Assembly (NCBI GenBank): GCA_009923895.1 | Contig: RFSP01000073.1 | Location: forward strand, 1-8,181 | Length of the DNA stretch: 8,181 nt | Reading direction: 5' to 3' | Source of the DNA: Betaproteobacteria bacterium | GTDB taxonomy: Bacteria; Pseudomonadota; Gammaproteobacteria; Burkholderiales; Burkholderiaceae_C | Shown: positions 6,342-8,181 of the stretch, in pieces | How the letters are laid out: the number at the start of each line of letters is the position of its first letter | Numbering within the stretch: the first letter of the stretch is position 1 | The notes under the pieces: model-generated | What the model was told of the DNA's origin: nothing | The model's database searches: none | The model's input: the letters and a program-made list of their open reading frames with translations, nothing else | Made by a program: the position numbers and the translations under genes

Positions 6342-8057
6342 ATGGCCCGCCCAAGTCAAGATCGTTATGCCACGTTGCATGGGGATTTTCGATGGAAGGT
6401 CCCTGAGCGTTTCAACATCGCCGAGGTCTGTTGCGCCCGCTGGGCCCGAACGACCCCCGATGCGGTGGCCATCCACTGGGCCCATGAAGACGGCCGACGG
6501 GCCACTTACACCTACCAGGAGTTGCAGCGCGCGGCCAACCAACTCTCCCACGCCTTGCGCCGCTTGGGCGTGACGCGCGGTGACCGCGTGGCCATCGTCA
6601 TGCCCCAGCGCTTTGAAACCGCCGTGGCCCACATGGCGGTGTATCAACTGGGCGCCGTGGCCATGCCGCTGTCCATGCTTTTTGGCCCTGAGGCGCTCGA
6701 ATACCGTTTGCAAAACAGCGAGACCCGGGTGGCGCTGGTGGATGAAAGCGCCATGGACAACGTGCTGCAGGCCCGCGCCGCAGTGCCGTGCCTGAAGACC
6801 GTGATGGCCGTGGGCCAGGCCGAGGGGCGTGGCGACATCGACTGGACCGCCGCATTGGCCGCTGAGCGCGCCACCTTCACGGCCGTGTCGACCCACGCCG
6901 AAGAAGCAGCGGTGCTCATTTACACCAGTGGCACCACAGGGCCACCCAAGGGTGCGCTCATTCCCCATCGCGCACTCATTGGCAACCTGACGGGTTTTGT
7001 GTGCAGCCAAAACTGGTACCCCCAGGACGACGCTGTGTTTTGGTCGCCCGCCGATTGGGCCTGGACCGGCGGCTTGATGGATGCGCTCTTGCCCACGTTG
7101 TATTTCGGCCGCGAGATCGTGGCTTTTCAAGGGCGGTTTGCACCGGACCGTGCTTTTGAGTTGATGCAGCGCTACCGTGTGACGCACAGCTTTCTCTTCC
7201 CCACAGCGCTCAAGGCCATGATGAAGGCCATGCCCACGCCGCGCTCTCAGTACAAGCTGCGATTACGCGCCATCATGAGCGCGGGAGAAGCAGTGGGTGA
7301 TGCGGTGTTCGCCTATTGTCGTGACCGCTTGGGCGTGACGGTGAATGAAATGTTCGGTCAGACCGAAATCAATTACATCGTGGGCAATTGCACGCGCTCG
7401 GTGGATGTGCATGGCCGCGTGGCACCGGGCTGGCCCGCCAAGCCGGGCAGCATGGGGCGGCCCTATCCGGGGCACCGGGTGGCGGTGATCGATGAGCACG
7501 GTCAAGAGTGCCCGCGTGGCACTCCGGGCGATGTGGCCGTGCATCGGCTCGACATCCACGGTCACCCCGATCCGGTCTTCTTTTTGGGGTATTGGCGCAA
7601 CGAGGCAGCGACACAGGCCAAGTACACCGGCGACCCGCAAAACAGCTGGTGCCGCACGGGCGACATGGCGGTGATGGACGACGACGGTTACCTCTGGTAC
7701 CAGGGGCGCAGCGACGACATGTTCAAGGCCGCAGGCTACCGCATCGGGCCGAGCGAAGTGGAGAACTGCCTGGTCAAACACCCGGCGGTGGCCAATGCCG
7801 CCGTGGTGCCCAAGCCCGACGCGCAGCGCGGCGCCGTCGTCAAAGCCTATGTGGTGCTGGCCCCCGGCCATGTGGGAGATGCGGCCTTGGTGGAGTCCAT
7901 CCAGCAACACGTGCGCGGCAAACTGGCGCCCTACGAGTACCCCAAGGAAATCGAGTTCATTGACGCTTTGCCCATGACCACCACCGGCAAGGTGCAGCGG
8001 CGGGTGTTGAGGTTGCAGGAAGAGCAGCGGGCGCAGGGCAGGATGCAGAGCGCCTGA
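6342..8057 (+). CDS. AMP-forming acyl-CoA synthetase (acetyl/medium-chain type)
   Basis: A 571-residue ANL-superfamily enzyme that activates a carboxylic acid with ATP to an acyl-adenylate and then transfers it to coenzyme A. Motifs in order are the P-loop YTSGTTGPPKG (194-204), aromatic-rich WSPADWAWTGG (234-244), AGEAVGD (314-320), NEMFGQTE (335-342), RTGD with Asp441 (438-441), the hinge region GRSDDMFKAAGYRIGPSEVE (455-474), and the C-terminal adenylation Lys550 in PMTTTGKVQRR. The domain layout is complete. The sequence looks most like acetyl-CoA synthetase-related and ACSM-type medium-chain ligases; the acid used cannot be told. AAGGAG at 6330-6335 with a six-base spacer fixes the ATG. 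It is probably co-transcribed with the acetyltransferase 21 bp upstream. The stop codon (8055-8057) lies inside the first unit of a repeat array. Confidence 0.93.
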   Translation: MARPSQDRYATLHGDFRWKVPERFNIAEVCCARWARTTPDAVAIHWAHEDGRRATYTYQELQRAANQLSHALRRLGVTRGDRVAIVMPQRFETAVAHMAVYQLGAVAMPLSMLFGPEALEYRLQNSETRVALVDESAMDNVLQARAAVPCLKTVMAVGQAEGRGDIDWTAALAAERATFTAVSTHAEEAAVLIYTSGTTGPPKGALIPHRALIGNLTGFVCSQNWYPQDDAVFWSPADWAWTGGLMDALLPTLYFGREIVAFQGRFAPDRAFELMQRYRVTHSFLFPTALKAMMKAMPTPRSQYKLRLRAIMSAGEAVGDAVFAYCRDRLGVTVNEMFGQTEINYIVGNCTRSVDVHGRVAPGWPAKPGSMGRPYPGHRVAVIDEHGQECPRGTPGDVAVHRLDIHGHPDPVFFLGYWRNEAATQAKYTGDPQNSWCRTGDMAVMDDDGYLWYQGRSDDMFKAAGYRIGPSEVENCLVKHPAVANAAVVPKPDAQRGAVVKAYVVLAPGHVGDAALVESIQQHVRGKLAPYEYPKEIEFIDALPMTTTGKVQRRVLRLQEEQRAQGRMQSA

Positions 8058-8181
8058 AGATTGCCACGGCGCCGCGCGCCTCGCAATGACGGCGCCTGAA
8101 GATTGCCGCGGCGCTGCGCGCCTCGCAATGACGGTGACAGAGGACTGCTTCGGCGCTGCGCCTCGCAATGACGTCATTGCG
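8050..8181. repeat. Tandem GC-rich hairpin repeat array, continuing past the window edge
   Basis: Unit 1 (8050-8091) and unit 2 (8092-8133) are both 42 bp and differ only at two positions (8066 A versus 8108 G; 8073 C versus 8115 T). Unit 3 (8134-8173) is a diverged 40-bp copy, and an inverted copy begins at 8174. Read on the minus strand, each unit has the form GTCATTGCGAGG, GC-rich centre, GCAATCTTC in units 1 and 2 and GAAGCAGTCCTC in unit 3. This resembles a family of short interspersed repeats that I know from many bacterial genomes (GTCATTGCGAG...GAAGCAATC type). In unit 2, ATTGC (8102-8106) pairs with GCAAT (8125-8129), and GGCGC (8110-8114) pairs with GCGCC (8118-8122) around a three-base loop. 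There is no T-run, so it is not a classical terminator, though such hairpins can protect mRNA 3' ends. Confidence 0.85.
8164..8181. repeat. Perfect 18-bp palindrome at the junction of head-to-head repeat copies
   Basis: CGCAATGACGTCATTGCG is its own reverse complement. It forms where the end of unit 3 meets the start of an oppositely oriented copy, which is cut off by the window edge. Confidence 0.8.

Noticed and set aside
6309..7187. A 292-codon minus-strand open frame.
   Set aside because: It is antisense to the acyl-CoA synthetase, with shadow-like composition and no motif.
7263..8177. A 304-codon open frame on the minus strand starting in the repeat array.
   Set aside because: Its N-terminus (VIARRAAPRQSS-type repeats) is simply the translated repeat, a known annotation artefact, and the rest is antisense to the acyl-CoA synthetase.

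Overview
The window is ordinary-looking chromosomal DNA from a GC-rich bacterium. The proteins read as betaproteobacterial, most likely order Burkholderiales and family Comamonadaceae. That placement comes from recognising the protein sequences and the repeat type; no database search was possible. Coding density is very high and no stretch over about 125 bases lacks a gene.

Minus-strand block (reading leftwards from about 5778 to 1): an alpha/beta hydrolase, peptide chain release factor 2 (prfB, with its UGA programmed frameshift intact), aminopeptidase N (pepN), class I fructose-1,6-bisphosphatase (fbp), and the first 25 codons of a further gene whose start resembles BNR/WD40-like repeat proteins. 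The first four genes are separated by 32 bp or less or overlap, so they probably share a transcript. A separate promoter for the fifth gene can be proposed just after the fbp stop.

Plus-strand block (5823 to 8057): a GNAT acetyltransferase of the spermidine/spermine-acetyltransferase type, then an AMP-forming acyl-CoA synthetase of the medium-chain/acetyl-CoA synthetase type, 21 bp apart. The two blocks diverge from a 44-bp spacer. The start regions of its two flanking genes are an inverted repeat of each other, which suggests mirror-image promoters and leaderless mRNAs.

Right end (8050 to 8181): tandem copies of a short GC-rich hairpin repeat (minus-strand core GTCATTGCGAGGCGC...GCAATCTTC) begin inside the last codons of the acyl-CoA synthetase and continue to the window edge, where an inverted copy begins.

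No wholly new system is visible. The most notable points are an aminopeptidase N lacking about 70 residues of its third domain, the programmed frameshift in prfB, the mirror-image divergent start region, and the repeat array that overlaps a stop codon. The genes cover translation termination, peptide turnover, gluconeogenesis and acyl activation; apart from likely co-transcription, they do not form one obvious pathway.
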